Source: CAZSSM01 sp964609385 (GTDB taxonomy: Bacteria; Planctomycetota; Planctomycetia; Isosphaerales; Isosphaeraceae). Taken from it: DNA of 64,000 nt. Numbering within the stretch: position 1 is the stretch's first letter; every line of letters starts with the position of its first letter. The notes under the pieces are model-generated. The model saw nothing but the letters and a program-made list of their open reading frames with translations, was not told the origin of the DNA and did not search any database. Location of the stretch: NCBI GenBank assembly GCA_964609385.1, contig CAZSSM010000001.1, positions 205,583 through 269,582 of the forward strand. Direction: 5' to 3'. Both the position numbers and the translations under genes were made by a program. Shown here piece after piece: positions 19,299 to 28,441 of the stretch.

Positions 19299-21670
19299 GC
19301 ATGAGCGATGCCTCGCTGGTCTGGGGGGCGACCGATCGTTGGCCGCTGGTCGCGGCAATCGCGGCGGCGGCCCTGGCGGTCCTGCTGCTCAGCTACGCGC
19401 GTGGCCCTGGGGGCGTCGGCCTCCGCTCGATCTGTGCGACCCTCAAGGCGTTGGCCTTCGCCACCCTCTTGGTCTGCCTCCTCGAACCGCTGCTCTCGGG
19501 AACACGACCACGCCCGGGAGCCAATGCGCTGGCCTTGCTGGTCGACACCAGCCAGAGCATGACGATCGCCGAAGGGGGAAAGCCCGAGCCGCGCGGCGAG
19601 GTCGTCCGGTCGCGGTTGGACGAGACCAACGCCTGGCGTCGCCGACTCGATCAGGACTTCGACGTTCGGACCTACGCCTTCGCCAACGACTTGAGTACCG
19701 TCAACGGGCTCGACGATCTGGTCTTCGACGGGTCCGGGTCGAACCTGGCCGGTGCCCTGGGCTCCTTGGCCGAGCGGTTCGAGGGGCTGCCCCTGGCCGG
19801 GATCTTGGTCTTCACCGACGGCAACGCGACCGACGCGCGTCGGATCCGCGACCTCGATCCGCAACGGGTCCCGCCGATCTATCCGGTCGTTCCCGAGGCG
19901 GGTGGTCGACGTGTTGACGTCGCGCTGGTCGACGTCTCGGTGAATCAATCCAACTTCGAGGCGGCGCCGGTCACGGTCCGTGCCGATGTCCGCGCTGAGG
20001 GGGCCAAGGGCCGACGGGTCGTGGCCGTCGTCCGCGATGCGAAGGGCCAGGAGGTCCAACGGCAGCGGTTCGAGGTCTCCGATGATCGGCAGACGGTACC
20101 CTTCCGGTTCCAGATCCGTCCCGATCGCGTCGGGGTCCAGTTCTATGAGGTCCGCGCCGGCCTGCTCGACGACGACGGGGCCTTGGGTGAGCCGGAGCCG
20201 CGTCGCGTCTCCAAGGAGCCGACCCTCGAGAACAATCGGCGTCTGGTCGTCGTCGATCGTGGTGGCGGCCCCTATCGCGTGCTCTATCTCAGCGGCCGGC
20301 CCAACTGGGAATTCAAGTTCCTCCGACGCGCCCTCGACGAGGACGATCAGATCGACCTCATCGGCTTGATCCGGATCGCCAACCGCAAGCCCAAGTTCGA
20401 CTTCCGCGACCCCCGCTCGCGACAGGCCAACACCCTCTTCGAAGGTTTCGACGATCCTGACGAGGAGACCGCTGAACGCTACGACGAGCCGGTCATCGTT
20501 CGGCTCGGCACCGAGGACGATCAAGAACTCCGATCCGGCTTCCCCGAAACGGCCGAAGATCTGTTCGCGTATGACGCCCTGATCATCGATGACCTCGAGA
20601 TCGAGTTCTTCAGTCAGGATCAGCGCGATCTGATCCGCGACTTCGTCAGCCGACGCGGCGGCGGGTTCCTGATGCTCGGCGGACCCAGCTCGTTCGCTGA
20701 TGGATCCTACGATCGGACCCCGATCGGCGATCTGTTGCCGATCTACCTCGATCGCCTCGAACCGATCAAGGCACAGACCACCTATCGTCTGCAACTGACC
20801 CGCGAGGGCTGGCTCCAACCTTGGGTCCGGCTCCGATCGACCGAGGACGAGGAGCGCCGACGATTGGCCTCGATGTCGGCGTTCCAGATCGTCAATCCGT
20901 CCGGCGGGCTCAAGCCCGGCGCGACCGTCTTGGCCCGGGTCCTCGGCGACGATGGGGTTTCGCATCCGGCCCTGGTCAGCCAGAGCTTCGGGGCCGGCCG
21001 CGCCGCGGCCCTCGTGATCGCCGATCTCTGGCGCTGGGGGATGCGACGCGATGATCCGGGGCAAAGCGATCTGGAGCGCGGCTGGCGTCAAATGGTCCGT
21101 TGGCTGGTCGCCGATGTGCCCCAACGCGTGGAGGTCGAGGTTCAGCGCGATCCCGACGATCCGACGTCGAGTCTCCTGGCGTTGACCGTTCGGGTCCGCG
21201 ACCCGGCTTACCTTCCCCTGGACAACGCCAAGGTCTCCCTCAAGATCGAGCCGCCCGAGGGCTCTGGGTTGACCTTGGAGGCCGTCCCTGACGATCGCGA
21301 GCCGGGGACCTACACGAGTCGGTTCCTCCCTCGACGTGCCGGGGCCTATCGGATCACGGCGATGGCCGATGGTCCCGATGGGACCGCGATCGGGACGCGC
21401 GAGGCGGGCTGGGTCGCCGAGCCGGGCGCGGAGGAGTTCGCCAGGCTCGACCCCGACCTCGAGGCGATGGAGCGACTGGCCGAGCGGACCGGCGGCGAGC
21501 TGCTGCGGGCCTCGGACCTCGATGAGTTCGCGCGCATGCTCCCAACCCGCTCGGTCCCGATCTCCGAACCGTGGACCGCTCCACTCTGGCACACGCCGGT
21601 CGCCTTCCTGTTCGTCCTGGCCTGCTTGACCGTCGAGTGGGGCCTCCGACGGGCACGCGGGTTGGCCTGA
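19295..21670 (+). CDS. Membrane protein with VWA MIDAS motif and glutamine-amidotransferase-like region
   Basis: A 791-residue protein with two N-terminal membrane helices (LVAAIAAAALAVLLLSYA and TLKALAFATLLVCLLEPLL) and a VWA-type domain carrying the MIDAS motif ALLVDTSQSM. The middle contains a class I amidotransferase-like fold: RVLYLSGRPNWEFKFLRRAL, then ALIIDDLEIEFF and RRGGGFLMLGGPSSFADG. A final hydrophobic helix VAFLFVLACLTVEWGL sits near the C-terminus. It overlaps the DUF4175-like gene by 4 nt. Proteins of this type are recurrent planctomycete partners of MoxR clusters. No catalytic Cys is visible in the amidotransferase-like part, so a binding role is more likely than catalysis. 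Confidence 0.83.
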   Translation: MSMSDASLVWGATDRWPLVAAIAAAALAVLLLSYARGPGGVGLRSICATLKALAFATLLVCLLEPLLSGTRPRPGANALALLVDTSQSMTIAEGGKPEPRGEVVRSRLDETNAWRRRLDQDFDVRTYAFANDLSTVNGLDDLVFDGSGSNLAGALGSLAERFEGLPLAGILVFTDGNATDARRIRDLDPQRVPPIYPVVPEAGGRRVDVALVDVSVNQSNFEAAPVTVRADVRAEGAKGRRVVAVVRDAKGQEVQRQRFEVSDDRQTVPFRFQIRPDRVGVQFYEVRAGLLDDDGALGEPEPRRVSKEPTLENNRRLVVVDRGGGPYRVLYLSGRPNWEFKFLRRALDEDDQIDLIGLIRIANRKPKFDFRDPRSRQANTLFEGFDDPDEETAERYDEPVIVRLGTEDDQELRSGFPETAEDLFAYDALIIDDLEIEFFSQDQRDLIRDFVSRRGGGFLMLGGPSSFADGSYDRTPIGDLLPIYLDRLEPIKAQTTYRLQLTREGWLQPWVRLRSTEDEERRRLASMSAFQIVNPSGGLKPGATVLARVLGDDGVSHPALVSQSFGAGRAAALVIADLWRWGMRRDDPGQSDLERGWRQMVRWLVADVPQRVEVEVQRDPDDPTSSLLALTVRVRDPAYLPLDNAKVSLKIEPPEGSGLTLEAVPDDREPGTYTSRFLPRRAGAYRITAMADGPDGTAIGTREAGWVAEPGAEEFARLDPDLEAMERLAERTGGELLRASDLDEFARMLPTRSVPISEPWTAPLWHTPVAFLFVLACLTVEWGLRRARGLA

Positions 21671-21690
21671 TCCCTAACCGGACCCTCGTG

Positions 21691-22725
21691 ATGCTTCCGA
21701 TCAAACACCTCATATCGACACTGACTCTCATCACCTGTGGAATATGGGTGACATCTAATCCGTCAGCCGCCAACGCGATGACCGTTGACGAACCGATGCC
21801 CCTGGTGGTCTTAGTGACCGGAGCGCCCGGGACCGAGGAATACGGTCAGGCGTTCGATCGCTGGGCCGAATCCTGGGTCGAGGCCGGTGCGGAGCGCGGA
21901 GCCGAGGTGATCCGGATCGGACCGGGCCGGGGTCTGGAGGATTCGGGAGACGATCGCGAAGCGCTTCGGAAGGCGATCGATCAGGCCGATCCCGAATCGT
22001 CCGAGCCGCTCTGGATCGTCCTGATCGGGCACGGAACCTTCGACGGCCGCACGGCGCGATTCAACCTCCGTGGTCCCGACCTGACCGCTGACGACCTGGC
22101 CGCTTGGCTCGAACCGCTGCAACGACCGCTGGTCGTCATCGACTGCGCATCGGCCAGTGGTCCGTTCCTCGACCGGCTCTCCGGCGAGGGACGCGTCGTG
22201 ATCACCGCAACGCAGAGCGGCGACGAGATCAACTACGCGCGGTTCGGCGGCTACTTGGCCGAGGCGCTCCTCGATCCCGAGGCCGACCTCGATAAGGACG
22301 AGCAGGTCTCGATCCTGGAGGCGTACCTGATCGCCGGGGCGCGGGTGGCCGAATCATATCAGGCCGAGGCCCGGCTGGCGACCGAGCACCCGTTGCTGGA
22401 TGACAACGGGGATCGTCGGGGAACCCCCCCCAATTGGTTCCGGGGCGTCCGGGCCGTCAAGGCGGCTGAAGACGGCGCTCCGGTCGATGGCAACGCCGCG
22501 CATCAGATCCATCTGGTCCTCAGCGCACGCGAGCGCGAACTCCCGACTGAAGTGCGTCGGCAACGCGATCGGCTCGAACAGGAGATCGCCGCGATCCGTG
22601 AACGCAAACCGAGCCTGGACGAGGATGCCTACTATGATCAGCTCGAAGATCTGATGCTTCGACTGGCGCGACTCTACCGCGATGGGGCCTCGGTGCGAGA
22701 TCAGGACGCCTCAGGCTCCGACTAA
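21691..22725 (+). CDS. Exported clan CD (caspase/legumain-like) cysteine peptidase homolog
   Basis: A 344-residue protein with a signal peptide (HLISTLTLITCGIWVTSNPSAANA). The caspase-haemoglobinase core is recognisable. Strand WIVLIGHGTFDG ends in the catalytic-type His114 followed by Gly, and strand LVVIDCASASG carries Cys152 after Asp, as in C13/C14 peptidases. RVVITATQSGDEINYARFGGYLAEAL then matches the substrate-site strand and following helix. The C-terminal 70 residues are helical. It starts 20 bp after the VWA gene, so it is most likely the last gene of the operon. Peptidase activity is inferred from the dyad; subfamily and substrates are unknown. A GTG one codon earlier is an alternative start. 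Confidence 0.75.
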   Translation: MLPIKHLISTLTLITCGIWVTSNPSAANAMTVDEPMPLVVLVTGAPGTEEYGQAFDRWAESWVEAGAERGAEVIRIGPGRGLEDSGDDREALRKAIDQADPESSEPLWIVLIGHGTFDGRTARFNLRGPDLTADDLAAWLEPLQRPLVVIDCASASGPFLDRLSGEGRVVITATQSGDEINYARFGGYLAEALLDPEADLDKDEQVSILEAYLIAGARVAESYQAEARLATEHPLLDDNGDRRGTPPNWFRGVRAVKAAEDGAPVDGNAAHQIHLVLSARERELPTEVRRQRDRLEQEIAAIRERKPSLDEDAYYDQLEDLMLRLARLYRDGASVRDQDASGSD

Positions 22726-22759
22726 CCGACCCGGCCGCCTTTCTGATCAACGGGCCGAT

Positions 22760-22791
22760 CCGGACCGCGCGACGACTTCGCGACGGTCCGG
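22760..22791. terminator. Hairpin between convergent genes, likely operon terminator
   Basis: CCGGACCG pairs with CGGTCCGG; inside it CGCGA can pair with TCGCG with one bulged base. It lies 35 bp after the last operon gene and 30 bp before the end of the convergent csrA-like gene. There is no strong T tract. Confidence 0.5.
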
Positions 22792-22820
22792 TCGATATCC
22801 GATACGGTGAGATGGCCAGG

Positions 22821-23039
22821 TCAGGGGATCACGTGGGGCACCGGGGGTGTTCGGTGCTCCGCGCGGACCCGAATCCGTTCGGGTCGATGGATCTCGAACT
22901 TCCGCTCGGCGTCGTCGAAGGCGAGGTTGATCTGTCCTGGAGGACCTCCATTAATGTTATAGACGCGAAACCGAATCACGTCCCCAGAACTGTGACGCAT
23001 CTCGATCCACTGTCCTTCGCGTCGTCGTAAAACCAACAT
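22821..23039 (-). CDS. CsrA-like RNA-binding regulator
   Basis: A 72-residue protein starting MLVLRRREGQWIEM. It keeps Leu4, Arg6 and Arg7 of strand beta-1 and an EIHRPER segment matching the VHRxE RNA-contact motif of CsrA near its C-terminal strand; both are the residues that bind GGA motifs in mRNA leaders. An insertion (GGPPGQ) between strands and a proline-rich tail distinguish it from standard CsrA, so RNA specificity may differ. The ATG at 23039 has a near-perfect AGGAG site 8 bases upstream. The gene follows a sigma-70-family gene on the same strand with a 165-bp A/T-rich gap. A translational regulator is the likely role. Confidence 0.75.
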   Translation of the reverse strand: MLVLRRREGQWIEMRHSSGDVIRFRVYNINGGPPGQINLAFDDAERKFEIHRPERIRVRAEHRTPPVPHVIP

Positions 23040-23204
23040 GGGATTTCTCCTAAAGTCCAAGTCCAAAACGATTTTTGTCAGGGAAGCTTTACAGAGCAGT
23101 TTTTTTTGAAGTTCTTTTGATTTCTCATGTCGATGTGCGCCGAGGTCGAGCTTAAGGACCGATCGGCTCGGCATCGAAGGTCGACAATCGGGATCGGGGT
23201 CGGC

Positions 23205-23906
23205 TCAGCGTGGGAAGATCTCGGGGAACTCCTCGACGGGCTCAAGGATGTCCTCGTCGAGCGTCGAGCCGTCATGGCCCTTGGGGGCTTTCCGGGGGGC
23301 GTGTCCGGTCCGTTCCTCATCCGGCCTCCAGACCTCGCCGAGCAGGCGGAGCGCCTCGTGGTGAATGAAGCTGAGCCGGGACTTGGAGAGGCCGAGAACA
23401 TCGGCAGCCTCGCCCTGGTTGCGGCCACGAACGTAGATCTCGCGGCAGGCACGGGCGTGATTCTGAGGGAGCCGGCTGAGCATGGCCTCGACCTCGTCGA
23501 GCGCTTCGACGCTCCGGAGCAATTCGCAGCCATCGACCATGTCGGTGGGGATCTCGGACTGCTCGACGGCATCGCTCCAGGACAACGGCATGGTCGCGTC
23601 GCCATCGGAGGCGTGGGCCGGGATCAGCATTTGGCGCTGAACGTCGCGGAGGGCCCAGCGGATCCGGTGCCGTGCATAGGTGCTGAAGCGGATATTCCGC
23701 TCCGCGTCGTAGCACTCGGCGGCCTCGACCAGGGCGAGATGGGCGGCCGACTCGAATTCGTCACCGATCTCCGGCCAGGTCCGCGACATGTTGTGGGCCA
23801 AGGCGCGGGCCAGCGGTAAGTACTTCTCGGCCAGCTCTTGCCGGTCCGTGTCGAGGGGTCGTCGCTCGCGCTCGACGCGAGCCGGGTGCAGAACATCAGC
23901 CAACAT
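23205..23906 (-). CDS. RNA polymerase sigma-70 family factor
   Basis: A 233-residue sigma factor. Region 2 is clear: LAEKYLPLARALAHNMSRTW, then EFESAAHLALVEAAECYD and RFSTYARHRIRWALRDVQR, the -10 recognition and core-binding part. Region 4 helix-turn-helix is RNQGEAADVLGLSKSRLSFIHHEALRLL. The short length and lack of a long region 3 place it near the group 3/SigB-type or group 4 factors. The C-terminal tail is Pro/Glu-rich. Start at 23906 uses a GGAGG site 10 bases upstream. The divergent neighbour is mutY, about 740 bp away, and the csrA-like gene is downstream in the same direction. No anti-sigma gene is adjacent. Confidence 0.85.
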   Translation of the reverse strand: MLADVLHPARVERERRPLDTDRQELAEKYLPLARALAHNMSRTWPEIGDEFESAAHLALVEAAECYDAERNIRFSTYARHRIRWALRDVQRQMLIPAHASDGDATMPLSWSDAVEQSEIPTDMVDGCELLRSVEALDEVEAMLSRLPQNHARACREIYVRGRNQGEAADVLGLSKSRLSFIHHEALRLLGEVWRPDEERTGHAPRKAPKGHDGSTLDEDILEPVEEFPEIFPR

Positions 23907-24644
23907 TGTCAAGTGACCTCCATGATCGGCCAGTCGGTGTGTGTCGCGAAGTCGTACCAACTTAAGGCCGGCCGCGCACCATCGCCTGGTCCATTGGCGA
24001 TCCGCGAAGACCGCGGGATCCATCCCGGCTGTGCAACCCACTGCGGCGTCCACCCCGAGGTTCGAGGCGGATCAAGCCGGGCTTATGTGCGTGAACGCAC
24101 CACCCAGCCCCGTTATCGTCGCAGGGACCGGCCCATCTTTTCCAAAAACGCAAATTTTTCCATCCCAAAATCGGGCGGCCAACTCGTTGACGGGATCGCT
24201 CCCGTCGGGCCAGCGTCCGATCCATCCATTTGAGAACCGTCGAGGATCGATCGATCACCGGTTCCACGGCGATCCGACGCTTCCGCAATTCGCCGATTCT
24301 GGCCCCGGAGTGACCCTGTAGAATCGGCTGATCGGCGGTCGTCTGATCCGCATGGTTTCGCCTCGGTAGGCGATGAATCCCGAAAACCGAAGGGGGCTTG
24401 CCCCGGCTCCGGGGTCTTCTCCGCCGCTCCTTCTGAAATGCAAGATAAAGTCCCCGGGACGGGTTTCAATTACGCAAACCACAGATTTTACCTGGCCTGC
24501 CCAGACGACCCGGTCATCCCGGAAAACCGGTCGCCGATGCGGGTGATCCCGACGCTCCATCGGGTCCGATACACTGGTGGCCGCGCACTGTGGTTCGGTC
24601 GATCCTCGGGGGAGGACGGGCCGGCGAAGTTTGAGGGAGTCGAT
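23907..24644. other. 738-bp divergent intergenic region
   Basis: The region lies between the sigma gene and mutY. It holds a short palindrome (CGGGATCCATCCCG, 24014-24027), a GC hairpin (CCCCGGCTCCGGGG, 24401-24414) and A/T-rich patches near 24140-24170. Six-frame reading shows no protein with convincing composition. A small RNA cannot be excluded. Confidence 0.45.
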
Positions 24645-26021
24645 ATGGCCGGTCGAGGTCGGGGCAGGCGAACGGACGTCGAGGACGAGGGGCCTGACCT
24701 CGATCCCGAGTGGATCGCGCGGATCCGATCAGCCCTGATCGCGTGGTACAACGACGACCACCGTCGACTGCCTTGGCGGAACCAGAGCGACCCGTATCGA
24801 ATCCTGGTAGCCGAGATCATGTTGGTCCAGACGACCGTCGAGGCGGTCACACCGTTCTACCAACGGTTCCTGGATCGCTTCCCCGATCTGGCCAGCCTGG
24901 CCTCGGCCGATGAGTCGGAGGTCCTGAAGGCCTGGGAAGGCTTGGGTTATTACCGTCGCGCCCGGCAATTGCACGCCTCAGCGCGTCGGATCGTCCAAGA
25001 TCACGGCGGACGCGTCCCGTCCGATCCGGAGGCCCTCCGCGATCTGCCGGGCGTGGGTCGGTACATCGCCGGGGCGGTCCTCTCGTTCGCCTTCGGGCAG
25101 CCCGCCGCGATCGTCGAGGCGAACACCCAGCGCGTCCTCTGCCGCTGGCTGGACTGGCCGGAGCCGTTGGGCACGTCGAAGCCGACCGAACGGCTCTGGC
25201 GCGCCGCGGGCCGACTCGTCACCGAGGACGATCCGGGCACGATCACCACGGCGTTTATGGAACTGGGGGCGGTCCTCTGTACGCCGACGCAGCCACGCTG
25301 TTTGCTCTGTCCGGCCTTGGGGGACTGCCGGGCTCAGGCCGCCGGCACGCAGGCCGATCGCCCTTTGCCGGCCAAGCGTCCGGAGGTTCTCGATGTGGTC
25401 GAGGCCTGTGTCCTCGCGCTCGACCCGAACGGGCGGATCTTGCTCCTGCAACGGGCCCCAGATCAACTCTGGGCCGGCTTCTGGGAATTGCCGACGATTC
25501 ATCTGTCGGGAGCCGACCCGGCCGGCCGACGATTGGACAAGTCGGAGGTCGCCGAGGATCAAGGGGGCGAGACCAATCGGATCGCTCTCGACGGATCCGA
25601 ACAGGTTTCCCCGCGTCTCAAGGAGACGATTCCCCGGCTGACCGGAGTGACGTTGCGGAGCGTCGGTCCGGCCGTCCGCGAGATCCGTTACGGCGTGACG
25701 CGGCATCGGGTCCGGCTCCATGTCTTTCCCGCCTTCGTGGCGTCCGTCGAGGGACGGTCCGTCGAGGAGATCCCGATCGATCCGAAACGGCTGGCCGCCG
25801 GCCACATCGCGGGCCGTTGGGTTGGCTTGGACGAATGGGATCCGCTGAGCCTCGGGGCGGCCACGCGTCGTCTCCTGACCTGGGCTCAGGATCAAGGGGC
25901 TGCTCGGATCCGTGCATGGGCTGGGGGTCGCGGCGATCCGCCTCGTCCGACGACCCGAGGTCGCCCAATGGCCGGTTCAACGGGGAAAAAACCGGACGCG
26001 TCGGGCCGGTCCGTCCCCTAA
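24645..26021 (+). CDS. mutY: A/G-specific adenine glycosylase MutY-type
   Basis: A 458-residue base-excision repair glycosylase that removes adenine mispaired with 8-oxoguanine. Visible elements are the catalytic Glu in AEIMLVQTTVEAV, the helix-hairpin-helix LRDLPGVGRYIAGAVLSFA, and the [4Fe-4S] ligand set C-x6-C-x2-C-x5-C near CTPTQPRCLLCPALGDC. A C-terminal Nudix-like domain for 8-oxoG recognition starts at VVEACVLALDPNGRILLLQRAP. The position of the usual catalytic Asp (VDGN in E. coli) reads VEANTQRV here, with Glu158 instead. The ATG at 24645 has GGGAG five bases upstream. Confidence 0.9.
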   Translation: MAGRGRGRRTDVEDEGPDLDPEWIARIRSALIAWYNDDHRRLPWRNQSDPYRILVAEIMLVQTTVEAVTPFYQRFLDRFPDLASLASADESEVLKAWEGLGYYRRARQLHASARRIVQDHGGRVPSDPEALRDLPGVGRYIAGAVLSFAFGQPAAIVEANTQRVLCRWLDWPEPLGTSKPTERLWRAAGRLVTEDDPGTITTAFMELGAVLCTPTQPRCLLCPALGDCRAQAAGTQADRPLPAKRPEVLDVVEACVLALDPNGRILLLQRAPDQLWAGFWELPTIHLSGADPAGRRLDKSEVAEDQGGETNRIALDGSEQVSPRLKETIPRLTGVTLRSVGPAVREIRYGVTRHRVRLHVFPAFVASVEGRSVEEIPIDPKRLAAGHIAGRWVGLDEWDPLSLGAATRRLLTWAQDQGAARIRAWAGGRGDPPRPTTRGRPMAGSTGKKPDASGRSVP

Positions 26022-26302
26022 ACTGAATGCCAAGGGACGTCTCGGGATGATCCGTCGTGGGATCCTCAGGTTCGTGTGCAAGACTTGAGGGTCTCCCAGC
26101 GTCCGACTAGGATGGGACATCGCCCTTGTGCTCGCGTCGCGTCGGCCAGACCGTCCACGAGCCAACCCTCGGGGCGTATCGACGGGGGAGCGTCGAGGCG
26201 CCTCGAAATCGTCCTCTCCCCAATCCGGTTCGATGTCCCGAACCGTCCGCCGTGGGTCGCGGCCCAACAAGGGCCGTTGGCGAGATTGGAATGAGGTGAT
26301 TC

Positions 26303-27770
26303 ATGCCCACGGGCAGAGAGGACAGCGGTGCCGGTGCCGGACCGAGCGGACGACGCAGCATCGGGGGCGGCACGACGACCGGCGGTGGGGGCGGCGGTAA
26401 CGGGGGTGGCGGTTCGCGGCGCAACGCGATCTGCTCGTTCTGCCGCAAGAGCTATCGCGACGTCGGCCCGCTGGTCGAGGGGCCCGGGGACGTCTATATC
26501 TGCGGCGACTGCATCGAACTCTGCCAGTCGATCCTCGACCAAGAGCGTCGACGTCGGGGTGTCCCAAAGACGCTCTTCACCAACATCCCAACCCCCCGCG
26601 AAATCAAAGATCAGCTTGACGCCTATGTGATCGGCCAGGAACGGGCCAAGAAGATCCTCTCAGTGGCCGTGCACAACCACTACAAGCGCCTGGTCCACGG
26701 CGAGGATGACCAGACCGACGTCGAGTTGGATAAGTCGAACATCCTGCTGATCGGTCCGACCGGTTGTGGGAAGACGCTCTTGGCGCGGACCCTGGCGCGG
26801 GTGCTCGACGTGCCTTTCGCCATCGGCGACGCGACGACCTTGACCGAGGCCGGCTACGTCGGTGAGGACGTCGAGAACATTCTGCTCAAGCTCCTGCACG
26901 CGGCCGACTTCGACCTCGAGAGTGCCCAGCGCGGCATTATCTACATCGATGAGATCGATAAGATCGGCNNNNNNNNNNGGCAAGACCAGCCAGAACGTCT
27001 CGATCACGCGTGATGTCTCCGGCGAAGGGGTCCAGCAGGCTCTGCTTAAGATGCTGGAGGGGACCACGGCCAACGTCCCGCCCCAAGGAGGACGCAAGCA
27101 CCCCGAACAGCAATATATCCAGATGGACACGACCAATATCCTGTTCATCTGCGGCGGGGCGTTCGTCGGCCTCGACGACATCATCGCGCGTCGGGTCGGC
27201 AAGAGTTCCATCGGGTTCGCCAGCCCCGACGCCGAGCCGACCGAGACGGAGGTGGCCGAGGTGCTCAACCAGGTCACCAGCGACGACCTCCTGGAGTTCG
27301 GCATGATCCCCGAGTTCGTCGGGCGACTCCCGGTGGTCTGTCCGCTCGAGCCGCTCGATGTGGATGCCCTGGTCCAAATCATGACCGAGCCCCGCAACGC
27401 GCTGGTCAAACAGTATCAGCGGCTCTTCGAACTGGAGGGCTCCAGCGTCGAGTTCTCCGAGGCCTCGTTGGTCGAGATCGCCCAGCGGGCCAAGGAGAAG
27501 GATACCGGCGCCCGGGCGCTTCGCTCGGTTGTCGAGGACGTGATGCTCGAGATCCTCTTCGAACTGCCCGATCGTCCCGGTCGCGAAGAGCAGATCTTCA
27601 TCATCACGCCGGAGGTCGTCCGCAAGGAGCAAAGCCTCTTCGACAGCACGCGTCCCAAGGTCGACGTTCCACCCGACGACCCGGACACCGATGACCATGA
27701 ACCTCAGAACGGACCCAAGGACGATCGCGAAGAGGACGACGCCTCGCCTCGCCAGAAAGAGAGCGCTTAA
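26303..27770 (+). CDS. clpX: ATP-dependent Clp protease ATP-binding subunit ClpX, interrupted by an assembly gap
   Basis: ClpX is the AAA+ unfoldase that feeds substrates to ClpP. A Gly-rich N-terminal extension of about 40 residues precedes the zinc-binding domain (CSFCRKSYRDVG, then CGDCIELC). Walker A GPTGCGKT lies near residue 152 and Walker B is IIYIDEIDKIG. After ten N (26969-26978) the protein resumes in another frame at GKTSQNVSITRDVSGEGVQQ and continues through FVGRLPVVCPLEPLD (pore and arginine-finger region) to an acidic C-terminal tail rich in Asp/Glu/Pro. The frame change equals 13 bp, exactly the N run plus a repeated GGC, so the break is an assembly artefact rather than a mutation. 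Expected length about 484 residues. Confidence 0.92.
26969..26978. other. Assembly gap of 10 N
   Basis: Ten undetermined bases inside clpX. GGC occurs on both sides of the run; removing the N bases and one GGC restores a single frame that aligns residue for residue with other ClpX proteins across this motif. Confidence 0.95.
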
Positions 27771-27812
27771 GGCACGTTTCGGTTGTCGACCGGGAAACGC
27801 GGAGGTGATCGG

Positions 27813-28358
27813 ATGACGATCCCCCCTTCGACGCCTCCAGACCCACCGACGATCCCCCCGAGCCCAACCGCAACCCAAGCGCGTGGGCTCTACGATGCGG
27901 TCTATGACGCGCCCTCGACGCCGATCGAGTCCAAAACTGCTCCGGACTCTGATCCAGAACTCCGAGACTTCATCGCACGTTGGCGTCGCTTCTTCAAGAC
28001 CTATAACGGTACGCTCGTCGTCATCAGCGCGGTGTTCGTGTTGTATCGCCTCAATGTCTACGTCCATCACGTCGGCTTCAACCTCCAAGCCTTGTTCTTC
28101 GTTGTCGGGATGATCGGCGCGGCATTGGTTGGCGTGATCCCAGTGAACATCTGCTTCCTATTGGGGGTCGGGCTGATTCGGATCGGTCTGGTCGGCTGGA
28201 AGATCCTCTTCGGAGAGTTCGACGCCTCGAATCGGTACTTCGTCCTCTCCCAATGGGCCTGTTTCCTCTCGGGTCTCGGACTCGCGGGGATCCTCGCTTG
28301 GGTCACTTTGGTAACCGCTGCCGATCTCTTCCTCAATTTCCGTTCCCCGTTCATTTGA
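27813..28358 (+). CDS. Hypothetical membrane protein, first of a tandem paralog pair
   Basis: A 181-residue protein of no recognised family. A Pro/Thr/Ser-rich N-terminus is followed by LYDAVYDAP and a short charged stretch, then four likely membrane segments: GTLVVISAVFVLYRL, LFFVVGMIGAALVGVIPVNIC, an amphipathic helix, and QWACFLSGLGLAGILAWVTLV. The ATG at 27813 has GGAGG seven bases upstream. It starts 42 bp after clpX and may be read through from it. It is clearly paralogous to the next gene, sharing A(V)Y(D/A)AP, YNG, PxNxCFL, GLIR and QWACFLSGLGLA. Role unknown. Confidence 0.75.
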   Translation: MTIPPSTPPDPPTIPPSPTATQARGLYDAVYDAPSTPIESKTAPDSDPELRDFIARWRRFFKTYNGTLVVISAVFVLYRLNVYVHHVGFNLQALFFVVGMIGAALVGVIPVNICFLLGVGLIRIGLVGWKILFGEFDASNRYFVLSQWACFLSGLGLAGILAWVTLVTAADLFLNFRSPFI

Positions 28359-28441
28359 ACGCACGTTGAAAACTGTGATTGCTTTGATAAACTCGCATCC
28401 TTATCAAAAGAACAACATATGGCTCGCGCTGAGACACCTCG

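Noticed and set aside
19271..21592. Long open frame on the minus strand (over 700 codons) opposite the VWA/amidotransferase-like gene
   Set aside because: High GC and codon periodicity of the + gene create antisense open frames; the translation has no domain features and the + gene has coupled starts, MIDAS motif and membrane helices.
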